Assembly: GCA_944989445.1 (NCBI GenBank)
Contig: CALYLW010000182.1
Location: 669,501-733,500, forward strand
Length of the DNA stretch: 64,000 nt
Direction: 5' to 3'
Origin: Ampullaceana balthica
Lineage: Eukaryota > Mollusca > Gastropoda > Lymnaeidae
The translations under genes and the position numbers were made by a program. The notes beneath the pieces are model-generated. The model saw nothing but the letters and a program-made list of their open reading frames with translations, searched no databases and was not told the DNA's origin. Every line of letters starts with the position of its first letter. The stretch's first letter is position 1. Below, in pieces: positions 11,796 through 21,584 of this stretch.

Positions 11796-14700
11796 ATATA
11801 AGCTCAATATGTCACCCCCTCACGACTAAACCCATAGTCCTCCTCCGAGTCTTCCAGTGCCAAATAACGGGAACAAACATAATTTTAGATTTTGTTTTAC
11901 CCCTTGTGATAGTGTCAGCTAGTGCAGTCAGCACCACCAGTACCCCCCCCCCACCTCCATTGACGCCTCGCCTCTGCGTCTCACAATAAGAATGCATAGC
12001 CCACAGAGTTTTTTTTAAAAAGACTTTATAATCAGGTCATAAGTTAAACAGGTCAGTGTCGTAGCCCGATTTTTGTTCCCTCCGTGCGGTTACTTAATTG
12101 GGTCACTCCCACCCTTTCCCCCCGACTCTAGACCTTCTCATCGTCTGAACACCCGACGTTGTACAAACTTACTATTTATAGTAACAACACAAACCCATGC
12201 CTATAAAGACATAATCCTTGATTTATGAAACAAAACAACTGCCTTTTTACACCCCAAAACTGCCTGTGCGTCAATTTGTACAGCGGGAAAAAATCAAGTA
12301 ATTAAGTAATTTTTCAAATTATATCACGCCCCTGAGAAGTGTCAAATGATATAGTCCGCTCCCCCTCTTATCTCTCTATTTCTACGCCACTACAATAAGT
12401 AGTATTACAGTAAACATCTGTGAGTATTATGTCACGCCCATGAGAGGTGTCAAACGGTATGGTCCACAACCCCCTCTTATCTCTCTATTTCTACGCCACT
12501 ACAATAAGTAGTATTACAGTAAACATCTATGAGTATTATGTCACGCCCATGAGAGGTGTCAAACGGTATGTTCCACACCCCCCTATTATATCTCTATTTC
12601 TACACCACTACAATAAATAGTATTACAGTATACACGTGTGAATATTATGTCACGCCCCTGAGAGGTGTCAAACGGTATGGTCCGCACCCCCTCTTATCTC
12701 TCTATTTCTACGCCACTACAATAACTAGTATTACAGTATACATGTGTGAATATTATGTGACGCCCCTGAGTGGTGTCAAACGTTATGGACCGCACCCCCT
12801 CTTATCTCTCTATATCTACGCCACTACCATAAATAGTATTACATTAAACATGTGTGAATATTACAGCAATACACAAGTAAGTATTCTTTATTCTTTTGAT
12901 TTTTAACGATCTCTTTGTTTTATATCGAAAGTATGATGGGGGCGAATTTATTTTGGGGGAGACAATATTTTACAGGGTTGGGGCGAAATTCTTTCAATCG
13001 GGAGGAAAACATTTTCTCCCCCCGGAGGATTTGTTTTAAAACAGAGTCTCCGGGGGGAGACTCTGTATGGGGGAGGATTTATTTTGCAACACCGGCACTT
13101 CCAGCACTATGCATTAGTATGTGCTTAGCACTCGGACTGTTAGCGTATTGTTTTCTTGTTTGCTCATCGGTTGTTTTTTTTTAATTTTGAATTCAGAATG
13201 TATTCGTAACGTTCATGTGTGCAAAGGGTAATAACCAGAACTAAAATGTCTTCAAAAAAAAACCCACAAGAAGACACTAATAAGAGAGACAAAAATAACT
13301 GTTGAAATGAAACGTAAAATCATTGAAACGCGAGAACAGGGTGGTTAATCTAGCGTGCACTTACAATCGGCCAACCTCAACGATCTTCAGAAGCGTATTT
13401 GGTTTTTCCGCGCCTTTGGCTAATTTGTGTTGGCACCCTTGACAAATGGATATTAAAAAATTCAAATGACAGGAAAATACTAATTTTGAATAAATAGTAG
13501 GATTAGCCCTCGGCGCCCTTGGCAAGTGCTCCGATGCCAAGTCATTGTTACGCCTGTGACGATCTGCATTTTCCTAAAGAACAAAAACAAAATTGAAGAG
13601 ATGGGTGCTTGAAAGGGAGTGTCAAGAGTTTTTAAGAAACGGGCACGACACATTTTCGTCAAATGTTGAGGCGTCGGCAAAAATAATTGTGTTTAGACAG
13701 TTTTCTAGTGAAAATGATTCATTATTTGTCATAAATTAATGGTACTATTTACGATTTTTTTTATTCAAACCTAAATTGTATTTCAAGTTGTTAGACTCTT
13801 TAACAATTCAAAAGTAATTTTATTGGAGTAAAAAGTACCCCATTTCTAGCATGTGAAATTATAATTTTTTTTTAAATGATCTCATACATTTATATATACG
13901 AAAAGACACTTTCAAATCTATAATTTTCTGAACATGTTGATATTATTTATCTTTGTTCAAATGTTACTGTTAATTTTAGTTAATACATTTATCTATACTG
14001 ATTTTTTTTAAAGGCTAAAACGCAAGGGAGTGTTTAATTACCAAATTTTGGTAAGCATAAACTTAAATAAACATATATTTTAACGCAAGCAAATTGAGTG
14101 AATTAAAGTAAGTTTTATTGGGTAAAAAAAATTAAATACTTTCTTTAATTATCGAGTTTCTAAATTTGATTACAATAATTTCAACATTTTGCTTTATAAC
14201 ACTTTTCTGTCTTATAATAAATTGTTAGTGTTATGGTAATTTAAAGAGAGTATATATTTTTGCAACACTCTGTATATATATATATATATACATTTTTAAA
14301 ATAATATATATTTATGTACATTTAAATTAACATTATCATTCACAGCCCTGTCAAAGTAAAAACAGTAAGTATATTTTAATTAACGCAATTTACAATATTT
14401 ATAACATTTGTTTTAACAGTCAATTTACCCTTCGCTTAATGTTCTTAGACACATGTGGTATATGTTTGTAAATGATTTATCTTTTCCTTTCATTGCGATT
14501 GGTCATAATGAAAATTACTTGATGGTCTTAAAATAATGTGTATGCCAGTAAATACTATCTAGGATTAGTATTATATATAACTTTTTACCTGAGCGTGTTT
14601 CTGTAAATAATATTTGGGAATCCAACGGTTGCATTTTTAAACGAATAAATATTACATTATTTAAAATGTTAAGACTAGTGTTGAAAGAACATTTTAAATA

Positions 14701-17700
14701 GCACTCGATAATGGTTACAATTGTTTGAAATTATCCTGACTACAATCATTTTAAATTATCATTTTAAAAAAGCAAACTAAGCATTTATATTAATATAATT
14801 TTTACAAATTTTATAAGTAATCAACTGCGAGTGTTTAATTGAAATATTTTGAATAAGAATATCTTGGCTAATAGTTATAAAAGTGGTGCTCTTTGTCATA
14901 AATAAAGCATTAGGCTTAATTCAAAATCATAACACAAATATTTTTAACTACCTCAATTGGCGCCTTCATTTTTTCTGTGGACTATATTTATATATATATA
15001 TATAAAAATCAATGCATGTATGTATGTATGTATGTATGTATGTATGTATGCATGTCTGTTATAGCTGACTAAACCATTCATCCGATCGCCATGAAACTTT
15101 TGGAGACTTTTGAGTACGCTCCCGGGATGGAAATAGGCTAGTTTTTTTTCAAAATTTAACACTCATGGGGCGCCGGGGGCCCATAATGAGAATTTTTTCT
15201 TATATGAGCTATATAAAAATTAGTTTAAGGCTTAGCTGCTTGGAAAATGAATGAATCTTGACCAAACTTGGTACATAACAACTTGATAGCCTATATTAAA
15301 GTACCATATGGCATTGAACTCCTAATGACCGTTCCTTCGGGGTCGGGGGCCCAAAATCTTTTTTTTTGTAAGCGTTAAATACTTTATTCCCGTTATGATT
15401 TACACGATCTTGAAAAGCATTGACTAATATATCTATCATGATCCATATTGAAATAAACAGGTATTTTAAAGTTATTCTCTTGCACCGATTGGGCCCGGGG
15501 CCCTTAATGTCGTTTTTGCTAATCTATATATATAAAAATCAATGTATGTCTGTATGCATGTCCTTTATAGCTGACTAAACCATTCATCCGATCATCATGA
15601 AACTTTTGGAGACTGGCAACTTTGTTTTCTAAATTTAACACTCATGGGGCGCCGGGGGCCCATAATGAAATTTTTTGCTTATATGAGCTATATAAAAATT
15701 AGTTTAAGCGCTAGCTACTGTGTAAATTGATGGATCTTAACCAAACTTCGTATATAAAAATTTGATATCCAATATTAAAACAATAAAGGGAACTGAACTC
15801 CTAATAGTCATTCCTTCGGGGCTGGGGGCCCAAAAAGTTATTTTTCTTAAACGTTTAAGATTTTATTCACCATTCAATTATTAACAATATTGACAACTAA
15901 TGACACATGTATCCATTATTATACAGATTGAAATGAACAGGTGTTTTGAACTTTATATCTTGCACTGAATGGGTCCTGGGGGCCCTTAATGTCGTTTTTT
16001 GCTTATGTGAGCTACATAAAAATTAGTTTTTGCGTTAGCTACTGAGTAAATGAATGGATCTTAACCAAAATTTGCATACAAAAACTTAGTAGCCCATATT
16101 GACATAATTAAGGTTTCTGAACTTCTACTGTCAATTTATTCGGTGCCGGGGGCCCCAAATGTCTTTTCTTCGTATATGTTTAAGATATTTTTCCCCATTC
16201 AATTTTTCACAATCTTGAGGAATACATCTATGCGGAAACTGAATTAAATGAACAGGTTTTTGAAATTGACACCTTTCACTGAAGGGGCCCCTAAATGTCG
16301 TTTTTTTCCTTATATTACCTGTATAAAAATTAGTATTCGCGTTAAATACTGAGAAAATTAATGGATCTTGACCAATCTTAATATATAAAAACTTAAGGGT
16401 CTATATTTATTACTATAGGGCACTGAACTCCTAATTTTCATTCCCTTGGGGCAGGGGGCCCAAAATTTCATTTTTAGTAAATTTTCAATATTTTATCGTT
16501 CATTCAATATTGAGACATATAAATAAATGTATGTATTTTGAAATTTATTCAAATTAACATGTCTTTCGCACTTTATTTCTTGCGATAATTAGGCCCTGGG
16601 GCTCATAATGTAGTTTTTTGCTTACATGAGGTATATAAAAATAAGTTTATTCGTTTGCTACCGAGTAAACGAATGGACCTTAACCAAAATTTGTATACAA
16701 AAACTTGGTAGCCAATATTAAAATACTATAGGGCACAGACATTCAAATTTCCTTTCCTTCGGGGCCTGGGGCCCCAAATGTCTTTTCTTCGTATATGTTT
16801 GAGATAGTTTTCCCCATTTAATTTTTCACGATTTTAAGGAATATATATATGAGGAAACTGAATTAAAATGAACAGCATTTTTTAAATTGAAATCTTTCAC
16901 CGAATGGGCCCAGGGGCCCCTAAATTTTGTTTTTTTTCCATTATATTAGCTGTATAAAAATTAGTATTAGCGTAAAATTCTGAAAAAGTTAATGGGTTTT
17001 GACCCATCTTAGTATATAAAAACTCAAGGGTCTATATTTTATTACTATAGGGTACTGAACTCGTAATTTTCTTTTCCTCGGGGAAGGGGGCCCAAAATGT
17101 ATGTTTAATATTTTATCGCACAGTCAAATTTTACCAATATTGAGAAATATAAATAAATTTATGCATTGTGAAATTTATTCAAATGAACATGTGTTTCGCA
17201 CTTTATTTCTTGCAATAACTGGGCCCTCTAGCCCTTACTGTCGTTTTTTGCTTATACGAACTATATAAAAATTAGTTTATGCGTTAGCTACTGAGTAAAT
17301 GATTGTATCTTAACCAAATTTTGTATAAAATACTTGGTAGCCCATATTAAAATACTCAAGGTTTTTGAACTTGTAATGAAATTTTCTTCGGTGACCGTGG
17401 GCCCCAAATGTCTTTTTTCATTTATGTTTAAGATATTTTTGCCATTCACTTTTTAACGATCTTGATAAATATATCCATGATGAAACTGAATTGAAATGTG
17501 AAGGTTTTTGAAATTGACATCTCGCAGCGAATAGGCCCGGGGCCCCTTTATGTAGTTTTATTCACTATATTTGCTATATTAAAATTAGTTTAAGCGTTAG
17601 ATAATGCGAAAATAAATGAATTTTGACTAAAGTTAGTATATAAAAAGTTAAGAACCTATAATATATTACTATAGGGCACTGAACTCCTAATGTCCATTCC

Positions 17701-20700
17701 ATCGGAGCTGGGGAGCCCAAATGTCATTTTTACTGCATGGTAACAATTTAATTCCCCATTCAATTTTACACGATATTGAGAAATTTAGCTTGAGTACAAT
17801 GGCAATAAAAAAATTAAATCATCATTTATTTTTTGGCTGGGCCTCTTAATATCGTTTTTCCTTTTGTAAGCTTTATAATTATTAATTTATTTAACAGTTT
17901 GCTATTAAACTTGGCCTTTTTTTTTGCTCACTTCCCCGAAGGTTTATGGCATAATTCTTTTAAAACATACCAATCTTTGGTTTCTTTCAATTTATTCATT
18001 TTTAAAGAGATTGTTGCAACGCACGACGGGTCTGCTAGTATATATATATTTTTTTACCTTTACATCATGTATTTAAGCTGTTGAATACCCTTTTAGTATC
18101 CTAAAAATATTGACTATTTAATTTGATTAGGCATACATAAGTTTCTTAACGTAGGACTCTCCCCCAACACTCTTGTCCAGCCTCCCTCGTCATATCCAAC
18201 ATTTTTTCCCGTAGTTAACGGACCCCGCACAATGGTTCAAGCTGCGATTCCGAAAGTTATATTCACATATTGTCTTCTATCATGTTATTTCAAGTTTTTT
18301 GTTATATCTTGTAATGGTATTTAGAACTTTTTTGAACCTGCAACCGTTTTAAAGTTAGCTTAAAGGTTTAGAACTGTATGGGTATTTGAATGTTTAATTT
18401 TCACCTCATGTAACAGGAGTGTCAAATAACCAATCAGCGTAACAAAGTTCAAAATAAAGAAAAAAAAATTTAAAAAGAACATTTTTTGCTCAATTACTCG
18501 TAATTTTTCATAACTTGATTTTTTTCCTAATTTTTATAGATTCCTGCTCATATAGGGAGTAGTATTCTATGTATTTGATATTCTCCTGATATAAATATGC
18601 ATCAGTATGGCGGATTTTGAGTAACTTATTGATTATCTCAATTATAAAATTCAACATGCATTGGGAAACACTTAAGAGTTAATGTATGTCATTATTACGC
18701 GGCATTAGAAAGGACAGACAGGTCACATTGTTGAGCTTCTATCACTGCTGAGAACTGATTTTGAGAACTTTTAACTGCAGCTTCATTATGCATTTTTGTT
18801 TGTGAAGTAAAGTCTACTCTTCAATTTAATACATGTTTAATTCTTCTACCTTATCTTGATGCTAAGTTTGCCCAGTGCGTTTTCAAATAATATTGTGTGA
18901 TCACAAAAATTGTTCCACAATACAACAAAAAAATTAAAAAATAAAAAAATGGATTTTTACCAACTATATTAGAAAAAAAGGAAGACAAAAGATTGTACAT
19001 CTATCTGCTAATTTGATTTAGTATCGGAGCTTAAAAACCATTAGTATTATTCTTTATATAAAAACGAGCCTATGAATGTTAAAAAAAACTGTTAAATATA
19101 ACTAAAAACATACACTAATATCACTTTTTTCTTAATTTTTTTTTATTAATGTCTAGAGAACACTGCTGGTTCTTTGTATTTCGTTAAAGCTACTTAAACT
19201 TGAATATGATTTGCACTTTATAATAATGGGCCATTATGTAAAATTTTGCCATAAACGTATTTGTCATATATAATTTTTATCCATCAAGTCATATTATGTC
19301 ATATATAGATTAAATGTATACATACATTGATTTTAAATTTATTTTTGCAGAGGTGGAAAAAAAGGCGTATGATACTCAGGTAGGATTTCACTGCTTAAGG
19401 AGAAAACATTTTTAAAATTTTTAATTATTGCTATTTTTTTTATTTAAAAAAAACAACCAATTAACTTTTTTATATCATTTTAGAATGCATCAAAAGTTTC
19501 AGTTAATACATTAGTTAATAATGATTTGGTTTCTTGTTCATTTAAAATTAAATTTTTAATAAAAAACAGAAAAGGAAATAAAAATATAAGACGGTCTGTA
19601 TTTAATTAGCAACTCTATTAACATCATGATGTATAAACTAAAATGCTTATTTTGATTTATATTTAAATTATATAAATACTCAGAAAATATGTAAATCATT
19701 TCATTTTATCGCGTTTAATGCTGCGAGATCCTCTGGAAGCTTCGTAGTTTACTCCTGATTATCGTAGAAATGAACACTTCACAATGTTCTTTTTTATTTT
19801 TTTTTATTTTTTTTTATTTTTATTTTTTTTTAAAACTAATTCAAAGAATGCTGTTTAAAACAATTGTATATATTCTTTTCCTTTTTGATGGTTTTGAGTA
19901 AAATTCAATTTTCAGGATAATTCGTCAGGTGAAGAGGGCAGTGACTTGTTGAAAATTGTATCGGACATTTCTTCGGAAATATCTTCAGCCTCTGTAGATG
20001 ATCTACATCCATGTAATGAATATACTGATGATACGAAAAGCAAAAGATTATCTGCAAGTACAATTGACAAGGAAACAGATAATAGTTTTGAAATAACATC
20101 AACAGAAGCTAAGAACGAGGAAACAAAGATGGTATCATCTACCTTGCTTAGAGTTAAAGAAAATGAGACAGAATCATATACAATATATCAAAATTGTAAC
20201 ATTGTCTTGCAACAAAATAATGAGCAAATCAATTCACTCTATAGTGTCAATGCCTGTGTTGGTTGTACCCAACGAAGTAATGAACAAATCAATTCACTCC
20301 ATAGTGGCAATGCCAGTATCGGTTGTACCCAAGGAAGTAATGAACAAATCAATTCACTCCATAGTGTCACTGCCAGTGTAGGTGGTACCCAAGGAAGTAA
20401 TGAACAAATCAATTCACTCCATAGTGGCAATGCCAGTATCGGTTGTACCCAAGGAAGTAATGAACTAATCAATTCACTCCATAGTGACAATGCCAGTGTC
20501 GGGTGTACCCAAGGAAGTAATGAACAAATCAATTCACTCCATAGTGTCACTGCCAGTGTAGGTGGTACCCAAGGAAGTAATGAACAAATCAATTCACTCC
20601 ATAGTGACAATGCCAGTGTCGGTTGTACCCAAGGAAGTAATGAACAAATCAATTCACTCCATAGTGTCACTGCCAGTGTAGGTGGTACCCAAGGAAGTAA

Positions 20701-21475
20701 TGAACAAATCAATTCACTCCATAGTGACAATGCCAGTGTAGGTGGTACCCAAGGAAGTGATGATGTCAACATTTTGATTAAAGCAGTTGAGCAAGGGGAT
20801 ACCGATGTCATTGTCCTACAAATTTCAAACGGTGCTAATGTTGAAAAACAAAATCAAGAGAGTTTAACTGAGCTCTTTGTTGCACTTAAAACAGGAAACA
20901 TTGGAGTAATTAAACTACTACTCAGTAAAGGAGCTGATGTCAACTTAAAGAATGGAAATGGTTATAGCGCTTTGACGTATTTAGCCTTCTATTCTGACTG
21001 TATTAAAATAGCAAAGCTTTTAATTGATGGAGGGGACTACGTAAATATTAAAGAAAACAGTGCCAGGACACCTTTAATGATAGCTTCAGAGAAAGGGCAC
21101 TTAAAATTAGCGGAATTTCTTATTGAAAAGAAAGCAGACATTAATGCTAAAAATAATAAAGGAGAGACAGCGCTTATGTTCTGTGCCTCAAATGGCCGCT
21201 ACGATATCGCTAATCTTCTCATTGTCCACGGAGCTAACTGCAATATGCGAAATATTTCTATGTATACGGCTTTAAAGTTTTCCGTCGAAAATAGGCATAC
21301 ACAAATTGTGAAACTTTTGCTGGATCAAAACCCTGATGAGGAGGCTGTTTCAGTTGCTAAAGACATACTTTGTGCGCAATACATTGCTTTTATTAATACC
21401 CATGATGATATTGATTCTCTTATTAATAGTTTTATATGTCAAGGAGTATTAAGTAACATCAACACCAGGATATAG
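5190..21475 (+). CDS. Gene A: ankyrin-repeat transmembrane receptor-like gene (7 exons, 5'-incomplete)
   Basis: Seven exons with matching splice phases join into one open frame of 753 codons including the stop: 5190-5400, 6202-6498, 8432-8537, 14014-14050, 14346-14364, 19351-19379, 19916-21475 (phases 0-1, 1-1, 1-2, 2-0, 0-1, 1-0, 0-stop). Visible protein: ectodomain residues 1-170 with several Cys pairs and N-glycosylation sequons; transmembrane helix about 183-203 ([17 protein letters not shown]); basic stop-transfer WLKRKG; a YQIL motif; an acidic linker; nine 20-residue repeats (335-514); about six ankyrin repeats (515-740). The topology is type I. The signal peptide exon is missing and probably lies further 5'. 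The exon chain is inferred from sequence alone, but agreement of seven phases with a coherent protein is strong support. Function is unknown. A surface receptor with an ankyrin scaffold tail is an inference, and the family is not recognised by name. Confidence 0.75.
5540..5660. repeat. (TA)n / (GATA)n microsatellite
   Basis: TA runs at 5541-5563 and 5582-5600 merge into GATA-type repeats up to about 5660, inside the intron between gene A exons a and b. Confidence 0.9.
5661..6020. repeat. (GGAT)n / (GGGT)n microsatellite
   Basis: A continuous tetranucleotide tract: GGAT, drifting to GGGT, to GGAC variants, and back to a pure GGAT block (5940-6012). Opposite-strand HPSI-type translations are artefacts of it. 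Confidence 0.95.
6202..6498 (+). CDS. Gene A exon b: membrane-proximal ectodomain (Ig-like)
   Basis: The acceptor is ctattttgtag and the donor C|GTAAGTG. The exon has 297 nt, phase 1-1, the usual phase of extracellular domain exons. It encodes [12 protein letters not shown], then [16 protein letters not shown], then three N-linked sequons (TNAS, FNET, GNLT) and [11 protein letters not shown]. The DDTTGTL ... ELxxxxC pattern recurs in gene B (DSLTGTL ... ELIIINC, 28551-28772), which suggests a shared domain. It is called Ig-like only because of the Cys/beta pattern. Confidence 0.75.
7056..7147 (-). mobile_element. Small hAT-like MITE relic
   Basis: It runs from GGGTCGATTAATCG to GAAATTAATAG...CCGCAGCCCTTA. 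The end matches in reverse the TIR TAAGGCTGCGGAAATTAATG of the elements at 37423 and 38028, so it is a third short member of that family. Confidence 0.5.
7199..7900 (+). mobile_element. Diverged Helitron fragment, satellite-bearing family
   Basis: It starts TCTATATAATATATAAAAC, a Helitron 5' end of the type seen at 15523. It then contains ATCACTAATTCTTCAACTTC-CGTGTAGGTAGAAGCATGG, the reverse complement of the satellite monomer of the 44-64 kb array, and a GGGGGGCCAGGGGC box. Strong decay; no 3' CTAG end is identified and the right edge is approximate. Confidence 0.55.
8432..8537 (+). CDS. Gene A exon c: transmembrane exon
   Basis: The acceptor is tccttttta-g and the donor TG|GTAGGT. The exon has 106 nt, phase 1-2. 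It encodes [10 protein letters not shown] followed by a hydrophobic stretch of about 21 residues, [20 protein letters not shown], then LN and a split Trp. Charged residues before, and the basic LKRKG from the next exon after, fix a single type I transmembrane helix. Confidence 0.75.
8755..8822. repeat. (AT)n microsatellite
   Basis: An almost pure TA dinucleotide tract of about 68 bp in the intron after gene A exon c. Confidence 0.95.
8885..8990 (+). mobile_element. Pogo/Tigger-like terminal sequence
   Basis: CTGTATAACGAGCACTTCTC, then ATAACGAGTTATTCGCATAGCG, and later CGCATAACGAGTGACGTAG. Repeated ATAACGAG/CGCATA motifs are typical of pogo/Tigger-group ends. The matching transposase relic is probably that at 13245-13390, separated by the element at 9023-13098. 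Confidence 0.4.
10037..10245. mobile_element. hAT-like MITE with GCGAGCCGCATGCGGCTC end
   Basis: The left end GTCAAACAGCGGTTCGCGAG and CGCATGCGGCTCTT followed by TGCGGCTCGCG, and the right end ACGGCTCTCAATTACTAAGG, resemble abundant hAT-group termini in which GGCTC repeats are subterminal. It is short and without a coding region. Confidence 0.45.
10322..10905. repeat. (GTAT)n microsatellite, ~580 bp
   Basis: A tetranucleotide GTAT tract with scattered GTGT, GCAT and CGTA interruptions. Long YVCM and HTYI translations on the two strands are artefacts of the repeat. Confidence 0.97.
11719..11796. repeat. (CA)n-(TA)n-(GT)n compound microsatellite
   Basis: CA, then TA, then GT runs form a perfect inverted compound tract able to fold into a hairpin, in the large intron of gene A. 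Confidence 0.95.
11800..12000 (-). mobile_element. Dispersed repeat related to 32180-32345
   Basis: Read on the minus strand, TTGGCACTGGAAGACTCGG and GGTTTAGTCGTGAGGGGGTG correspond closely to 32281-32330 on the + strand, so this is a second copy of one dispersed element family. Class unknown. Confidence 0.55.
12326..12866. repeat. Tandem repeat, ~109-bp unit, about five copies
   Basis: The unit starts at ACGCCCCTGAGAGGTGTC and contains CCCTCTTATCTCTCTATTTC-TACGCCACTACAATAA. Starts lie near 12327, 12433, 12542, 12652 and 12759. The GGCGTGAC and CCGCACC boxes resemble the element at 32180-32345, so this may be its amplified terminal region. Confidence 0.9.
13245..13390 (+). pseudogene. Pogo/Tigger-like transposase N-terminus relic
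   Basis: After a short ATG-led stretch ([13 protein letters not shown]), a shifted frame reads [17 protein letters not shown], stop, [14 protein letters not shown]. This resembles the pogo/CENP-B N-terminal helix-turn-helix (ITVEMK..II...E.G...) but is broken by at least one frameshift and one stop. It is a short, dead remnant. Confidence 0.4.
14014..14050 (+). CDS. Gene A exon d: 37-nt juxtamembrane exon
   Basis: The acceptor is tttttttaaag and the donor TTG|GTAAGC. Phase 2-0. It completes Trp and adds [12 protein letters not shown]: a basic stop-transfer cluster, then a YQIL (YxxL) motif that could be an endocytic or phosphotyrosine motif. Its short size makes it easy to miss with gene predictors. 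Confidence 0.65.
14346..14364 (+). CDS. Gene A exon e: 19-nt microexon
   Basis: A near-perfect acceptor (attcacag) and a consensus donor (A|GTAAGTA) bracket only 19 nt, phase 0-1, encoding PCQSKN plus one base. It is needed to connect exon d (ends in phase 0) to exon f (starts in phase 1). The fit is good, but a microexon this short needs transcript proof. Confidence 0.55.
14983..15522 (+). mobile_element. 5' part of a Helitron, abutting the next copy
   Basis: It begins CTATATTTATATATATATAT-AAAAATCAATGCATG, a slightly altered version of the 5' end at 15523, then the same GACTAAACCATTCATCCGAT block. It stops where the next 5' end starts, so it is a truncated copy in tandem. Confidence 0.6.
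15523..18038 (+). mobile_element. Non-autonomous Helitron, 2.5 kb, complete ends
   Basis: The 5' end is TCTATATATATAAAAATC preceded by host A; the 3' end is GCACGACGGGTCTGCTAG followed by host T. TC...CTAG ends inserted between A and T are the Helitron signature. The interior is a degenerate tandem array in which each unit has a GGGGCC-rich box (for example GGCGCCGGGGGCCC) and a CGTTTTTTGCTTATAT box followed by GCTATATAAAAATTAGTTTA. No Rep/helicase coding region is present. Unit 0 of the large array (43536-44827) belongs to the same family in reverse. Confidence 0.8.
18039..19350. other. Intron of gene A, no feature recognised
   Basis: AT-rich, with short A and T homopolymers. Neither strand shows a coding pattern or repeat edge beyond the Helitron end at 18038. 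Confidence 0.5.
19351..19379 (+). CDS. Gene A exon f: 29-nt exon
   Basis: The acceptor is atttttgcag and the donor CAG|GTAGGA. Phase 1-0. It encodes [10 protein letters not shown], continuing the basic cytoplasmic linker and adding one Tyr. The preceding intron (14365-19350) contains the Helitron. Confidence 0.6.
19916..21475 (+). CDS. Gene A last exon: acidic linker, 9 x 20-aa repeats, ankyrin repeats
   Basis: The acceptor is caattttcag; the frame is open for 519 codons to TAG. It opens [14 protein letters not shown], an acidic Ser-rich linker. Nine 60-bp units follow (20219-20758), consensus [20 protein letters not shown], with types GNASIGC, VTASVGG and DNASVGC alternating. From [17 protein letters not shown] the remainder is ankyrin-like, with clear units [54 protein letters not shown] and [19 protein letters not shown]. 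Ankyrin repeats are protein-binding scaffolds; here they would be cytosolic. The best internal ATG (19946) would give a soluble 509-residue product if transcription started downstream. Confidence 0.85.
   Translation, partial: DNSSGEEGSDLLKIVSDISSEISSASVDDLHPCNEYTDDTKSKRLSASTIDKETDNSFEITSTEAKNEETKMVSSTLLRVKENETESYTIYQNCNIVLQQNNEQINSLYSVNACVGCTQRSNEQINSLHSGNASIGCTQGSNEQINSLHSVTASVGGTQGSNEQINSLHSGNASIGCTQGSNELINSLHSDNASVGCTQGSNEQINSLHSVTASVGGTQGSNEQINSLHSDNASVGCTQGSNEQINSLHSVTASVGGTQGSNEQINSLHSDNASVGGTQGSDDVNILIKAVEQGDTDVIVLQISNGANVEKQNQESLTELFVALKTGNIGVIKLLLSKGADVNLKNGNGYSALTYLAFYSDCIKIAKLLIDGGDYVNIKENSARTPLMIASEKGHLKLAEFLIEKKADINAKNNKGETALMFCASNGRYDIANLLIVHGANCNMRNISMYTALKFSVENRHTQIVKLLLDQNPDEEAVSVAKDILCAQYIAFINTHDDIDSLINSFICQGVLSNINTRI
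20219..20758 (+). repeat. Coding minisatellite, nine 60-bp units
   Basis: Nine head-to-tail 60-bp units lie within gene A's last exon. Most differ at only a few positions. Units with VTASVGG alternate with GNASIGC/DNASVGC units, suggesting amplification as 120-bp pairs. The frame is kept throughout. Confidence 0.95.
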
Positions 21476-21578
21476 CTCTTAGGCTTCTGTAAAAGACTTT
21501 GTCTAAGTAAACACTAATTACATTGCCTGTCTCAACTTTTGCCCGTTAGAGACCCGATATTTTCCTTGGAGGGCTTAT

Positions 21579-21584
21579 AATAAA
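21579..21584 (+). terminator. Poly(A) signal for gene A
   Basis: AATAAA occurs 104 bp after the gene A stop codon, a normal 3' UTR distance. Confidence 0.5.

Larger units (their letters stand above)
9023..13098. mobile_element. Long-TIR DNA element, about 4.1 kb
   Basis: The left end GCCGGTGTCACGAAATAAAG and the right end (reversed) GCCGGTGTTGCAAAATAAAT form terminal inverted repeats. Each is followed by self-complementary CTCCCCCGGAGACT blocks (9045-9150 and 13010-13070). No transposase ORF lies between them; the interior holds other repeats. It could instead be two independent foldback MITEs of one family. No target duplication was identified. Confidence 0.45.

Noticed and set aside
12556..12906. 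116-codon repetitive ORF
   Set aside because: Arises from the 109-bp tandem repeat, which is not a multiple of three; successive units read in shifting frames by chance.
19484..19610. Possible extra exon between 19379 and 19916
   Set aside because: The acceptor is good (atcattttag) but no usable GT donor keeps the frame, and the frame runs into a stop; exon f joins the last exon directly in phase 0.
20239..20811. 190-codon minus-strand ORF with [10 protein letters not shown] repeats
   Set aside because: Antisense shadow of the 60-bp coding repeat of gene A.
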